A DNA stretch of 64,000 nt from an uncultured Clostridia bacterium. GTDB lineage: Bacteria; Bacillota; Clostridia; Christensenellales; UBA1242. The position numbers and the translations under genes were made by a program. The notes below the pieces were generated by a model. It worked only from the letters and a program-made list of their open reading frames with translations. It had not been told where the DNA came from and did not search any database. This document shows positions 1 to 8,394 of the stretch, in pieces; positions within the stretch are counted from its first letter, which is position 1, and each line of letters begins with the position of its first letter. Location: NCBI GenBank assembly GCA_930990515.1, contig CAKNPS010000002.1, forward strand, positions 124,001 through 188,000, written 5' to 3'.

Positions 1-1
1 A

Positions 2-745
2 AGTGATGAACTTACGGAAAATATGATAAACTTTAATGATGACCCGAATGTTAATGCCAATCAAGAAATTTATGAAATAATAACTAATTATGCAGATGAA
101 TATGTTGATGATGCAGAAGGAAATTCTGTTTCAGCACAAAAAGTTTTAAATGAAATGGAACTTAACATAAAGTCAATGGCAGAAGACATCACTGCAGACT
201 ATTACACTGAAAATCTTCAAAGTTTTCTTTGGATAAAGAATATTTATAAGGCAGAAAGTCCAACAACAAGCCCTGTCTTTGACAAAAGTGAAATCACAAA
301 TTATCTTAATAAATATTATTCTGATGCTGAAAAAGAAATTGAAGAACAATATGACTATGAAGGAAAAATTTTTGACTTTGTTGTTGCAGGGCTTAATGAA
401 AGAGACTTAGGAGCAAATGGATATTACATTCTTGTTATTCTTGCAGTGCTTACATCTTTCTTATCAATCTTTATCAACAACAAACTTATGAAAAAGGGAA
501 GTGGTGGAGCACAACAACCTGGCGGAAAAGCAATGTATTTCATTATGCCAATCATTCTTGGAATTTTCACTTTGATGTATACAAGTTTGTTTGCAATTTA
601 CATTATTGTTGGACAAATCGTTATGATGATTTTCTCTCCAATCACAAATCTTATTGTTAGGAAATGGGTGGATAAATCTGGTAAAAAACAGGAAGAAAAG
701 AGAAAAGCAGTTATAGATGTTGATTATCGTAGAAAAGATATGTAA
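2..745 (+). CDS. yidC: YidC/Oxa1-family membrane insertase, 3' part
   Basis: The reading frame is open to the left window edge, so this is the C-terminal part of a longer protein; the ATG at 23 is internal. YidC proteins insert and fold membrane proteins, alone or with SecYEG. The visible part has an acidic, probably extracytoplasmic stretch containing FLWIKNIY, a segment typical of the YidC core, then hydrophobic helices near residues 142-158, 178-196 and 200-215. It ends in a Lys/Arg-rich cytoplasmic tail. The acidic insert before the last helices is longer than I expect for Bacillus SpoIIIJ. A terminator follows at once. The family call rests on the helix pattern and FLWIKNI motif; which of the usual two paralogues it is cannot be seen. 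Confidence 0.8.
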   Translation, partial: SDELTENMINFNDDPNVNANQEIYEIITNYADEYVDDAEGNSVSAQKVLNEMELNIKSMAEDITADYYTENLQSFLWIKNIYKAESPTTSPVFDKSEITNYLNKYYSDAEKEIEEQYDYEGKIFDFVVAGLNERDLGANGYYILVILAVLTSFLSIFINNKLMKKGSGGAQQPGGKAMYFIMPIILGIFTLMYTSLFAIYIIVGQIVMMIFSPITNLIVRKWVDKSGKKQEEKRKAVIDVDYRRKDM

Positions 746-759
746 AAAATAAGAACGAT

Positions 760-800
760 AAAAAAAGAAAGATGCAAAATTTGTAACTTTCTTTTTTTAA
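760..800 (+). terminator. Rho-independent terminator after yidC
   Basis: The arm AAAAAGAAAG pairs with CTTTCTTTTT across a loop of about 15 nt, ending in a T run. Confidence 0.7.
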
Positions 801-830
801 TTTAAAAAATTTATTTTTTACTTTTGAATT

Positions 831-858
831 TTGTTTGCGTTTTTTTGTATTATATGAT
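831..858 (+). promoter_or_regulatory. Sigma-A-type promoter for the lipoprotein gene
   Basis: TTGTTT at 831 and TATGAT at 853 are separated by 16 bp. The GGAGG site and ATG follow within about 35 nt. Confidence 0.5.
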
Positions 859-890
859 AAAATACAAATATGAAACAAAAGGAGGTTTCT

Positions 891-1799
891 ATGAGTAAAG
901 TTAAAAAATTTTCAACTGTGTTTGCACTTGTAATTATGCTTATTTTAGGTAGTTTTGCTTTGGTGGCTTGCTGTGGAGAGCAAAATATAACATTTACTAT
1001 TTCTGAAACACTTAAATCAGAAGCAGAAAATGTTTTGGAAATTATGGAAAATAATGTATTAAATAAATTACCTGCAAAAGAAGGAGAATCAACATACAGT
1101 TATTATACTTATGAAGAGGCTAAAGAGGCAATTCCAGAATTTACTGAATATTATGTTTTAGTTGGAACAGTAAATAATGTTACAGATTTAGAATCAGTAG
1201 GTTTTGGTGATGTTGTTTATGATAAAGATCAAACAATTCCACTTTCTGTTGGTATGAGTCATTTTATTAAAGATAAAATTTATTATTTCGAAGATAATAA
1301 ATTATATATGGCAGCTCCTATTTTACTTTTAGAGTCAGCAGGAGAAACCAAAATTAAACTTAATGGTCAAGAAGTAGATTTTAATATGTTCCCAGCTGCT
1401 GAAGAAATAAGTTTTACAGATATTAAATTCTGTTTTGACACAACAAATGAAGTTGATTTTAATGAAGACACTAATGAATATACTTTAATATATAATGAAG
1501 GGGCACAAAAATCAATGGTTGGTTGTTATTATGATGGTATGGCACAAAACGATATTTCAATCAACAGCCTTTATAAAAATGGAAAATTAGATAGTTATAG
1601 CGTAACAACAAATACTGACAAAGATAAAGATGACAATTATCCTTTAACATATTATTTTGTAAGTTATAAAGAAGATGTAAATGATATTAATGAAAGTTAT
1701 GATGGTGCAAAATTTGAGTTAAAATCTTATATTTATGGTAAAGGTTTTGCAACTGCAACTTTTATAAATCAAATCAACTACACTGAAGAGATAGCTTAA
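891..1799 (+). CDS. Putative lipoprotein of unknown function
   Basis: The start is ATG 891, not 870, because GGAGG lies at 881-885 with ideal spacing. That gives 302 aa. The N-terminus is a lipoprotein signal: basic SKVKK, a hydrophobic core, and the lipobox LVAC followed by a second Cys. The mature protein should be lipid-anchored outside the membrane. It is acidic and soluble-looking, with no motif I recognise. It is a single-gene unit with its own promoter and a perfect terminator. A second lipoprotein at 60879 shares the LVAC box but no clear similarity in the mature part. I do not recognise the family. Confidence 0.75.
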   Translation: MSKVKKFSTVFALVIMLILGSFALVACCGEQNITFTISETLKSEAENVLEIMENNVLNKLPAKEGESTYSYYTYEEAKEAIPEFTEYYVLVGTVNNVTDLESVGFGDVVYDKDQTIPLSVGMSHFIKDKIYYFEDNKLYMAAPILLLESAGETKIKLNGQEVDFNMFPAAEEISFTDIKFCFDTTNEVDFNEDTNEYTLIYNEGAQKSMVGCYYDGMAQNDISINSLYKNGKLDSYSVTTNTDKDKDDNYPLTYYFVSYKEDVNDINESYDGAKFELKSYIYGKGFATATFINQINYTEEIA

Positions 1800-1820
1800 C
1801 AATAAATAATAATATAAATA

Positions 1821-1855
1821 AAAAATGCTAGCAAAAATAAAGGCTAGCATTTTTT
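1821..1855. terminator. Bidirectional terminator between convergent genes
   Basis: AAAAATGCTAGC and GCTAGCATTTTT form a perfect 12-bp stem with a 10-nt loop. A and T runs on both sides let it serve the lipoprotein gene and the convergent ferritin-like gene. Confidence 0.85.
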
Positions 1856-1887
1856 ATTATTTGAGTTTTTTATTTTACTTAATTTTA

Positions 1888-3150
1888 TTATTTTTTAAAA
1901 CTTTTTGGTATTCTGCCAATATTGACATTATCTTCTTTTCGGCTTCTTAATTCTTCAACTGGGTGTTCTTTATCTTGCACTCGATAATCTTCTCCAAACA
2001 TATCAATATGTTCTTGAGTAACTTTGTGAGAAGCATCATCTTTAGGATTTTTATTAACTTTGTGCTGATAGATAAAAAAGTCAGCATTTTCTGGTAAATC
2101 ATTAATATTAATATAACCTTCTCTATCAGCAGTGTTTTCAATAGTGTCTTTTATGATATTTCGAATATAACTTTTGTTAGATTTAAATTTTATAAGTTCT
2201 GGAAATTTACCATCAGGAATCACTTCTTGCCATTCTTTTTTTTCATATTTCTTTAAATTTTTTGCTGCTGTATGAAGATGTGAAATTTCTTGTTCTAAAA
2301 GTTTTTCCCAAATTGTTTTTATGTTTTTGTCTGATTCATCATTTAGCATAGAATAATAAAGATAACATTCAATATATTCGTGCATTAAACACATCTCAAA
2401 CCAACTTGCTGTTGGATCTATTAAACTTCCATAATGTGTAACGTGTTGTTCTTCTACCATAGCAATTTCAGTGTAAATTTCTCTACCTTTTTGATTTTTA
2501 TAAAATCCACCTAAATTCATATAATAATTCATAGTTTGTTGTTCAGCTGCAGTTATTATGTTGACTGCACATTTATCAAATGGTGTGGCTTTTTTGTTAC
2601 ATATTGGATTTTTGACAGAGTCATAAGGGTGGCGATGATGAGCAATAGTCGGTCTAGCAGGCATAATTTCAGTGTAATCTCCAACATAATCTTCTGCCTT
2701 CAGATTCATATCACTTTCTAGTAAGTTAGCGTAACGATATAGGTGGTCAAAATCTTCAAGTAAAGCAAAATCAAGAGCATCTTTAATATATTTATCTTGA
2801 ACATTTTGTGCTAAAAAAGCTGTTAAGTCAACGGCAAGTTGCTCATATCCAATTGTGGTTTCTAGTAGATTTTCATCAATGGGTTTCAAGGAAGAAATAA
2901 GTTTTTGCTGTTGCTGTTCGTTTCGGCGAATAAGGGCGATTGTTCGTCTTAAATCATTGTCGCTTGCGTGACGATGAAACTGGTGTCCAAACCAAACAGA
3001 TTCATATTCTGTTCCATTCATCAAAATGCATCTTACTCTTGTGTAGGGGCTAGATTCAAGTTTGTTGTATGGTTTTCCTGAAAGTTCTTTGAAACTCATA
3101 AGACAACTTTCCAATTTCTTTGGTTTTTCTTCAAATGGGTTAAAAGTCAT
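1888..3150 (-). CDS. Ferritin-like domain protein, possible di-iron protein
   Basis: This 420-aa soluble protein starts at an ATG preceded by AAGGAG. The middle carries the carboxylate/His pattern of a four-helix di-iron bundle: EDFDHLYRY, EEQHVTHYGS, EYIECYLYY and EQEISHLHTA, spaced as on successive helices. Ferritin-like proteins of this kind bind two irons for oxygen or peroxide chemistry, but the substrate is unknown. Both flanking regions are hydrophilic and carry no signal peptide, so it should be cytoplasmic. It stands alone, convergent with the lipoprotein gene and divergent from the aspS2 operon. The fold call is from the motif pattern only. It could be a Mn-catalase or rubrerythrin relative, though no rubredoxin Cys4 is present. 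Confidence 0.6.
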   Translation of the reverse strand: MTFNPFEEKPKKLESCLMSFKELSGKPYNKLESSPYTRVRCILMNGTEYESVWFGHQFHRHASDNDLRRTIALIRRNEQQQQKLISSLKPIDENLLETTIGYEQLAVDLTAFLAQNVQDKYIKDALDFALLEDFDHLYRYANLLESDMNLKAEDYVGDYTEIMPARPTIAHHRHPYDSVKNPICNKKATPFDKCAVNIITAAEQQTMNYYMNLGGFYKNQKGREIYTEIAMVEEQHVTHYGSLIDPTASWFEMCLMHEYIECYLYYSMLNDESDKNIKTIWEKLLEQEISHLHTAAKNLKKYEKKEWQEVIPDGKFPELIKFKSNKSYIRNIIKDTIENTADREGYININDLPENADFFIYQHKVNKNPKDDASHKVTQEHIDMFGEDYRVQDKEHPVEELRSRKEDNVNIGRIPKSFKK

Positions 3151-3350
3151 AAAATTCTCCTTTTAAATTTTTTGCCTATTTTTATTTTTTCTAAAATACA
3201 GAATTTTATTCTTTTAATTGGAGATTATTTCTTTGTTAGCATAAACTATTTTGCCTTAATTTTATTAAAACAATAAAACACAAAAGTTGTGATTTTTAAA
3301 ATGTAAATTTAATGGAAAAAATAAAGTTTAAAAATATCTAGCAAATTTTA

Positions 3351-3379
3351 TTGACATCTTTTTAAAAAAGTTTTATAAT
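3351..3379 (+). promoter_or_regulatory. Promoter of the aspS2-gatCAB leader
   Basis: A consensus TTGACA at 3351 and a consensus TATAAT at 3374 are separated by 17 bp. Transcription should start near 3386, at the beginning of the T-box leader. The stretch 3151-3350 upstream shows nothing else recognisable. Confidence 0.85.
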
Positions 3380-3385
3380 ATGCTC

Positions 3386-3647
3386 ATAAAATGCGATGAC
3401 GGAGAAAAGTAGCATATTCCCTTGATTTCAGAGAGGTAAATCGTGGCTGGAAGTTTACCATCAATAGTATGTGAAAGAACACTCAGGAGCAGTTTTTTCG
3501 AAAATCGTTCGATGAGTAGGGAAAATCGGGTTTGCCCGTTATAGCAAATTTTGAGAGGCAGTTTTTACTGCAAGTTAGGTGGCACCGCGAGTCATTCGTC
3601 CTAACACTATGGCAAAAAATCTAGTGTTAAGACGGGTGACTTTTTTG
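3386..3647 (+). promoter_or_regulatory. T-box riboswitch with Asn/Glu specifier (GAAC)
   Basis: This is a full-length T-box leader. The T-box core GGTGGCACCGCG lies at 3579-3590. A terminator follows at 3591-3647: GTCATTCGTC...TAACACTA pairs with TAGTGTTA...GACGGGTGAC, then a T run. Upstream is a long Stem I (about 3389-3495) and a Stem III-like hairpin (CGGG/CCCG near 3527). The likely specifier sits in GTGAAAGAACACT, where AAC (3478-3480) is followed by A. The codon GAA overlaps it by two bases, so GAAC can be read as Glu or Asn. Uncharged tRNA-Asn should pair with the leader and allow read-through into aspS2-gatCAB. The T-box call is firm; the specifier position is read by eye. Confidence 0.92.
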
Positions 3648-3708
3648 TTTATAGTGACAAGTCATGTCGAAAATTTCATAGACAAAAAATTTTAAAAGGA
3701 GCATTTTT

Positions 3709-5010
3709 ATGGAAAAATATGTAAGAAGTGACCTTAAATCCAGCGAAGGGAAAGTGGAAGTTTGGGCTTGGATTGAAAAAGTTCGTGACCAAAAAAGTAT
3801 GCAATTTGTCATTTTAGAAGACAGAAGTGGAATGCTTCAAATGACAATTGAAAAGGCAAAAAAGCCAGAACTTGCAGAAGTTGTTGCTCACTTTACGCAA
3901 GACTATTATGTGAAAGTTAAAGGAACAGTTGTGCCAAACGAATATGTCAAACTTGGCAAAAAAGAACTCATTCCAGATGAACTTGAAGTTTTGTCAAAAG
4001 CAGACATTTCTCCAATTGATGAAGGAAGTTCAATCGACCAACGCCTTGACTATCGTTGGATTGATTTAAGAGACCCTAAAAAGCGTTTAATTTTTGAAGC
4101 TCAAACAGCATTAACTCAAGGTATGAGAAATTATTGTATTGACAACGGGTTTATTGAAGTTCATTGTCCAACAACAATTAAAAATGAAAGCGAATCTGGT
4201 TCTGGCGTTTTTGAAGTTAAGTATTTTGATAAAAAGGCATATTTAATTCAAAGTCCACAATTCTATAAGCAAATGGCCATTGCTGCTGGTTTTGAAAAAG
4301 TTTTCATTGCGACACCAATTTATCGTGCAGAAAAATCTTTCACAAGAAAACACGCCACAGAATTCTCGGGGTTTGACCTTGAATTTGCCAATGTTTCATC
4401 TGTTGAAGATGTCATGAAAGTGGAAGAAGAATTAATCCACGCAGGGCTTAAAAATGTTAGTGAAAAATACGGCGAAAAAATCAAGGAACTTTTAGGGGTT
4501 GATGTCGTTGTTCCAACTTTACCATTCCCTAGAATTACAATGAAGGAAGTTTATAAAATTTTAGAAGAAGAACTTGATTATCCACTCGACGAAGGAGCAG
4601 ACCTTGACACAGAAGCAGAAAATTTACTTTCAAAGTATATGATGGAGAAAAATCACCATCAATTCTACTTTGTCAAAGATTATCCTTCAGATGTTAGACC
4701 TTTCTATTCAATGCATAAACAAGATGAACCTGGTTATAGTGAAACTTATGACCTTTATTATAAAGACATTGAAATCACAAGTGGAGCAATGAGAGAACAT
4801 CGTGCTGATGTATTAGCAAAACAAATTGCCGACAAAGGAATTGACCCAAAGACAATGGAAGAAAACTATATCAACTTCTTCAAATATGGCTGTCCTCCAC
4901 ACGGTGGTTTCGGAATTGGTCTTGATAGATTAACAATGATTATGCTTGACATTCCAACCATCAAGGAAGCAATGTTTGTCTTCCGTGGACCAGATCGTTT
5001 AAACCCATAA
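3709..5010 (+). CDS. aspS2: Aspartate--tRNA(Asn) ligase, archaeal-type AspRS2
   Basis: This class II synthetase probably charges tRNA-Asn, and perhaps tRNA-Asp, with aspartate. Its 433-aa length fits the short archaeal/AspRS2 type rather than the roughly 590-aa bacterial AspRS. An OB-fold anticodon domain covers about 1-105. Motif 2 is YRAEKSFTRKHATEFSGFD (near 205-223) and motif 3 is GFGIGLDRL (near 401). The ATG has AAAAGGAG 10 nt upstream. The T-box in front and gatCAB behind show its role: Asp-tRNA-Asn made here is amidated by GatCAB. No asnS lies in the window. A hairpin (GTGCT/AGCAC) lies 4 nt after the stop but lacks a close T run, so read-through into gatC is expected. Confidence 0.9.
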   Translation: MEKYVRSDLKSSEGKVEVWAWIEKVRDQKSMQFVILEDRSGMLQMTIEKAKKPELAEVVAHFTQDYYVKVKGTVVPNEYVKLGKKELIPDELEVLSKADISPIDEGSSIDQRLDYRWIDLRDPKKRLIFEAQTALTQGMRNYCIDNGFIEVHCPTTIKNESESGSGVFEVKYFDKKAYLIQSPQFYKQMAIAAGFEKVFIATPIYRAEKSFTRKHATEFSGFDLEFANVSSVEDVMKVEEELIHAGLKNVSEKYGEKIKELLGVDVVVPTLPFPRITMKEVYKILEEELDYPLDEGADLDTEAENLLSKYMMEKNHHQFYFVKDYPSDVRPFYSMHKQDEPGYSETYDLYYKDIEITSGAMREHRADVLAKQIADKGIDPKTMEENYINFFKYGCPPHGGFGIGLDRLTMIMLDIPTIKEAMFVFRGPDRLNP

Positions 5011-5099
5011 TAGGTGCTAATAGCACGACTTAAGGTTTTTGTTTTTATAAAAATTTATTATTGTAAATTGTAAAACTCAACCAAAAAAAGGAGAAAAAA

Positions 5100-5393
5100 A
5101 TGAGTAAAACAAAGATAACAATTGACGAAGTGAAAAGACTTGCAGGTCTATCTGCTCTTGAATTTAGTGATGAGGAATTAAAAGCCTTTATTCCTGAATT
5201 TGAACAAATTCTTGAACTTGTCGATGAAGTTAAAAATTGTGATATTGGTGACAGTAAACTTGAATATACTTCTCACAAACTTTCCGATTGTCGTGAAGAT
5301 GTGGCAAAAGAAAGTTTACCACAAGAAGAAATTCTTTTAAACAGTCCAAAAACAAAGAAAGGCTCGTTCTGCGTGCCAAAAATGTTAGATTAG
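5100..5393 (+). CDS. gatC: Asp/Glu-tRNA amidotransferase subunit C
   Basis: This 97-aa protein has the usual GatC length and layout: helical TIDEVKRLAGLSALEFSDEE at the N-terminus, then an extended C-terminal part ending in FCVPKML. GatC wraps around the GatA-GatB interface and stabilises the trimer. The ATG is preceded by AAAGGAG. The gene lies 90 bp after aspS2 and 9 bp before gatA, in the standard C-A-B order. Expression should follow the upstream T-box. Confidence 0.93.
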   Translation: MSKTKITIDEVKRLAGLSALEFSDEELKAFIPEFEQILELVDEVKNCDIGDSKLEYTSHKLSDCREDVAKESLPQEEILLNSPKTKKGSFCVPKMLD

Positions 5394-5402
5394 GAGGAAA
5401 AT

Positions 5403-6845
5403 ATGAAGATTGACGAATTATCTCTCATTGACCTTGCAAAAGCAATCAGCGAGCAAAAAATCACATCTTATGATGCGACAAAATTTTATATTGAAAAATG
5501 TGAAGAAAGAAAAGACTTAAATGCCATTTTGGAAATCTTTGATGATGCACTTGATAAAGCAAAAGAAATGGATGAAAAAATTAAGAATGGTTTTAAAGGT
5601 AAACTTGCTGGCGTTCCTGTTGTTATCAAAGACAACATTTTATACAAGGGCAAGAAAGCAAGTTGTGGTTCAAGATTTTTGGAAAATTATGTTGCACAAT
5701 ATAACTCCACTGTTGTTCAAAAAATGTTAGATGCAGGGGCTGTTATTTTTGCAAGAGCAAATATGGACGAATTTGCAATGGGTTCTTCCACAGAAACATC
5801 ATATTATGGAATAACCAAAAATGCACTCGACCCAACTCGTGTTCCAGGTGGTTCAAGTGGTGGTTCAGCAAGTGCAGTTGGTGCAGGACTTACCCCAGTG
5901 GCTCTTGGAACAGACACTGGTGGTTCCATAAGACAACCAAGTTCATATAACGGCGTTGTGGGAATTAAACCTACTTATGGCAGAGTTTCAAGATATGGCG
6001 TGATTGCGTTTGCAAGTTCCATTGAACAAGTGGGGCCAATCACAAAAAATGTCAAAGACAATGCATATATGCTGGAAGTTTTGGTAGGGGGAAGTGAGCA
6101 CGATGAAACTTCTTTAAAAACCGATGTTCCATCATATTTATCACAAATAAAAGGCAGTGTAAAAGGTTTAAGAATTGGCGTTTTAAAGGAAATTGAAGAA
6201 GCCGTTGCAGGGTTTGAAGTTGAAAAAAGTTATCGTGACACTTTAAAAATGCTAAAAGAAAATGGCGCGACTTTAGTTGATGTTTCCATAAAAGACTTTA
6301 AACTCACTCTTCCTTGCTACTATATTATTGCACCAGCAGAAGCCACCAGCAACTTAGGCCGTTTTGACGGAGTGAAATATTCAAGAAGAAGTCCTGATGC
6401 TAAAGATGTTGATGAAATCTACTTTAAGAGCCGTTCAGAAGGCTTTGGAAAAGAAGTCAAAAGAAGAATTATGCTTGGGAACTTTGTTTTAAGTTCTGGC
6501 TATTTTGATGCATATTACAACAAGGCTAAAAAACTTCAACAAAAACTTATAAATGAAAGCAAGGAAGCCTTCAAAAAATGCGATTGCTTTGTTTTGCCAA
6601 CAACTGCAGGGGTTGCTTTCAAATTAGGAGCAAAAAGCGGAGACCCAGTTGCGATGTATAAAGAAGACCTTTTCACAATTATGGCAAACATTTTGGGAAC
6701 ACCAGCAATTTCAGTTCCTTTTGGAAAAGGAGAAAACGGACTTCCACTTGGAATTCAAATTGTTGCCGACAGATTAAATGAAGGTGTTGTATATAATGTT
6801 GCTGACTTTATCGAAAGCAAAGGAGGAGATTATGCAAGAGTATGA
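5403..6845 (+). CDS. gatA: Asp/Glu-tRNA amidotransferase subunit A
   Basis: GatA is the amidase that releases ammonia from glutamine for transfer to Asp-tRNA-Asn or Glu-tRNA-Gln. The 480-aa protein has the amidase signature with an intact Ser-cisSer-Lys triad: Lys76 in VVIKDNI, Ser151 in PGGSSGGS, and Ser175 in DTGGSIRQPS. The spacing matches characterised GatA proteins. AGGAGG precedes the ATG. The last 14 nt overlap gatB, whose ribosome site lies inside gatA, so the two are probably translationally coupled. No defect seen. Confidence 0.96.
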   Translation: MKIDELSLIDLAKAISEQKITSYDATKFYIEKCEERKDLNAILEIFDDALDKAKEMDEKIKNGFKGKLAGVPVVIKDNILYKGKKASCGSRFLENYVAQYNSTVVQKMLDAGAVIFARANMDEFAMGSSTETSYYGITKNALDPTRVPGGSSGGSASAVGAGLTPVALGTDTGGSIRQPSSYNGVVGIKPTYGRVSRYGVIAFASSIEQVGPITKNVKDNAYMLEVLVGGSEHDETSLKTDVPSYLSQIKGSVKGLRIGVLKEIEEAVAGFEVEKSYRDTLKMLKENGATLVDVSIKDFKLTLPCYYIIAPAEATSNLGRFDGVKYSRRSPDAKDVDEIYFKSRSEGFGKEVKRRIMLGNFVLSSGYFDAYYNKAKKLQQKLINESKEAFKKCDCFVLPTTAGVAFKLGAKSGDPVAMYKEDLFTIMANILGTPAISVPFGKGENGLPLGIQIVADRLNEGVVYNVADFIESKGGDYARV

Positions 6846-8247
6846 TATCGTGATTGGACTTGAAGTCCACAGTGAATTAAAAACTAATGCCAAAGTGTTC
6901 TGCTCTTGTAAAAATGAGTTTGGACAAGCACCAAACACAAATTGTTGTCCTGTTTGTGTAGGGCTTCCAGGGGCTCTTCCAGTATTAAACAAAAAAGCAG
7001 TTCAACTTGTTATTAAAGCAGGACTTACAATGGGCTGTGAAATCAATGATTTGGCAGTTTTTGAAAGAAAAAACTATTTTTATCCTGACCTTGCCAAAGC
7101 CTATCAAATCAGCCAACTTGTAAGACCTATTTGCTTGGGCGGAAAGATTGAACTTAAAGAGAGAGAAGTAAGACTTAATCGTATCCATCTTGAAGAAGAT
7201 GCGGGCAAACTTGTTCATAGCACAGCAGCAATCGGAACTCTTATTGATTATAACCGTGGCGGTGTGCCACTTATGGAACTTGTCACTGAACCAGACATCA
7301 CAAGTGCCGATGAAGCAGTTGAATTTTTAACCAAACTCCGTCAACGATTGATTTTTGCAGGTGTTGCAGAATGTAAAATGGAACAAGGTGGAATGAGATG
7401 CGATGTCAACATTTCTGTCAAAAAGAAAGGTTCAAAAGAACTTGGACAAAGAACAGAAATGAAAAACCTTAACTCATTCAAGAGCGTTTATCGTGCCATT
7501 AACTATGAAGCAAAACGACAAATTGAAGTCCTTGAAAATGGCGGAACAATTGTTCAAGAAACAAGAAAATGGGACGATAATCACGGAAAAAGTGTTTCCA
7601 TGCGTAAGAAAGAAACATCTTCTGACTATCGCTATTTTCCAGACCCAGATATGCTTGCTGTGGAAATCTCTCGTGAAGATGTGGAAAACTTGCGAAATGA
7701 ACTTCCACTTATGCCAGAAGAATTGAAGGCAAAATATATGGGAGAATATGGGTTGAGTGAATATGAAAGTGACATCTTGACAAAAGAAAAAGATTTGTCA
7801 GCCTATTTCAACGAAACAATCAAAAATATAAACAACCCAAAAGAAGTTTCCAACTGGATTTTAACCGAAGTTTTAAATAGATTGAAAGACGGCAGTGAAG
7901 AAATCAAAATTTCTCCAAAGGACCTTGCAAGTTTAATTTCTCTTGTTGAGAAAAAGATCGTGACAAGAACAAACGCAAAAGAAATGCTTACAAGAATTTG
8001 GGAAAACGGAGAAAAAATTGAAAATCTTGTAAAAGAATTTGGTGGAAATGTTGATGAAAGCGAACTTAAAACTTTGGTGGAAAACATCATTAAAAACAAT
8101 CCAAAAGCGGTTGCTGATTATAAAACTTCTGACACTCCAGAAAAAGTGTTCCGTTGGTTCACCGGTCAAGTCATGAAGGAAACTCGTGGTAAAGCAAATG
8201 CCGCAAAAGCCGAAGAATTTATCAAAGAATTTCTTTCTCGTGAATAA
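6832..8247 (+). CDS. gatB: Asp/Glu-tRNA amidotransferase subunit B
   Basis: GatB binds the mischarged tRNA and activates its side chain with ATP for amidation. The track start at 6778 is too early; ATG 6832 has AGGAGG at 6821 and gives MQEYDIVIGLEVHSEL, the normal GatB N-terminus, for 471 aa. The zinc ligands are visible as CSC (24/26) and CCPVC (39/42). The cradle domain includes GGVPLMELVTEPD, and the C-terminal helical YqeY-like tail ends in TRGKANA. It overlaps gatA by 14 nt and is closed by a terminator 47 nt downstream. Confidence 0.96.
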   Translation: MQEYDIVIGLEVHSELKTNAKVFCSCKNEFGQAPNTNCCPVCVGLPGALPVLNKKAVQLVIKAGLTMGCEINDLAVFERKNYFYPDLAKAYQISQLVRPICLGGKIELKEREVRLNRIHLEEDAGKLVHSTAAIGTLIDYNRGGVPLMELVTEPDITSADEAVEFLTKLRQRLIFAGVAECKMEQGGMRCDVNISVKKKGSKELGQRTEMKNLNSFKSVYRAINYEAKRQIEVLENGGTIVQETRKWDDNHGKSVSMRKKETSSDYRYFPDPDMLAVEISREDVENLRNELPLMPEELKAKYMGEYGLSEYESDILTKEKDLSAYFNETIKNINNPKEVSNWILTEVLNRLKDGSEEIKISPKDLASLISLVEKKIVTRTNAKEMLTRIWENGEKIENLVKEFGGNVDESELKTLVENIIKNNPKAVADYKTSDTPEKVFRWFTGQVMKETRGKANAAKAEEFIKEFLSRE

Positions 8248-8293
8248 TACAATTTTAGTTGCCAATTTTAATTCATCTTTTAAGAATGTAAAT

Positions 8294-8332
8294 AATAAAA
8301 AATAGTCTAGGATTTCTAGATTATTTTTTATT
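8294..8332 (+). terminator. Terminator of the aspS2-gatCAB operon
   Basis: AAAAAATAGTCTAG pairs with CTAGATTATTTTTT (one mismatch) around a 5-nt loop, followed by a T-rich tail. Confidence 0.75.
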
Positions 8333-8344
8333 TTCAATTAACAC

Positions 8345-8373
8345 TTGACAAAGCAAAGTTTTGATGTTATGGT
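8345..8373 (+). promoter_or_regulatory. Promoter for the GNAT gene
   Basis: A consensus TTGACA at 8345 and TATGGT at 8368 are separated by 17 bp. AGGAG and the ATG follow. Confidence 0.65.
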
Positions 8374-8394
8374 AATATTAGGAGTTAAAATTTA

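Noticed and set aside
3627-3812. Minus-strand 61-aa ORF over the T-box terminator
   Set aside because: It overlaps the riboswitch and the start of aspS2 and has no ribosome site.
5014-5060. Hairpin GTGCT/AGCAC after aspS2 as a terminator
   Set aside because: The stem is only 5 bp and the T-rich stretch begins too far downstream; gatC follows in the same operon.
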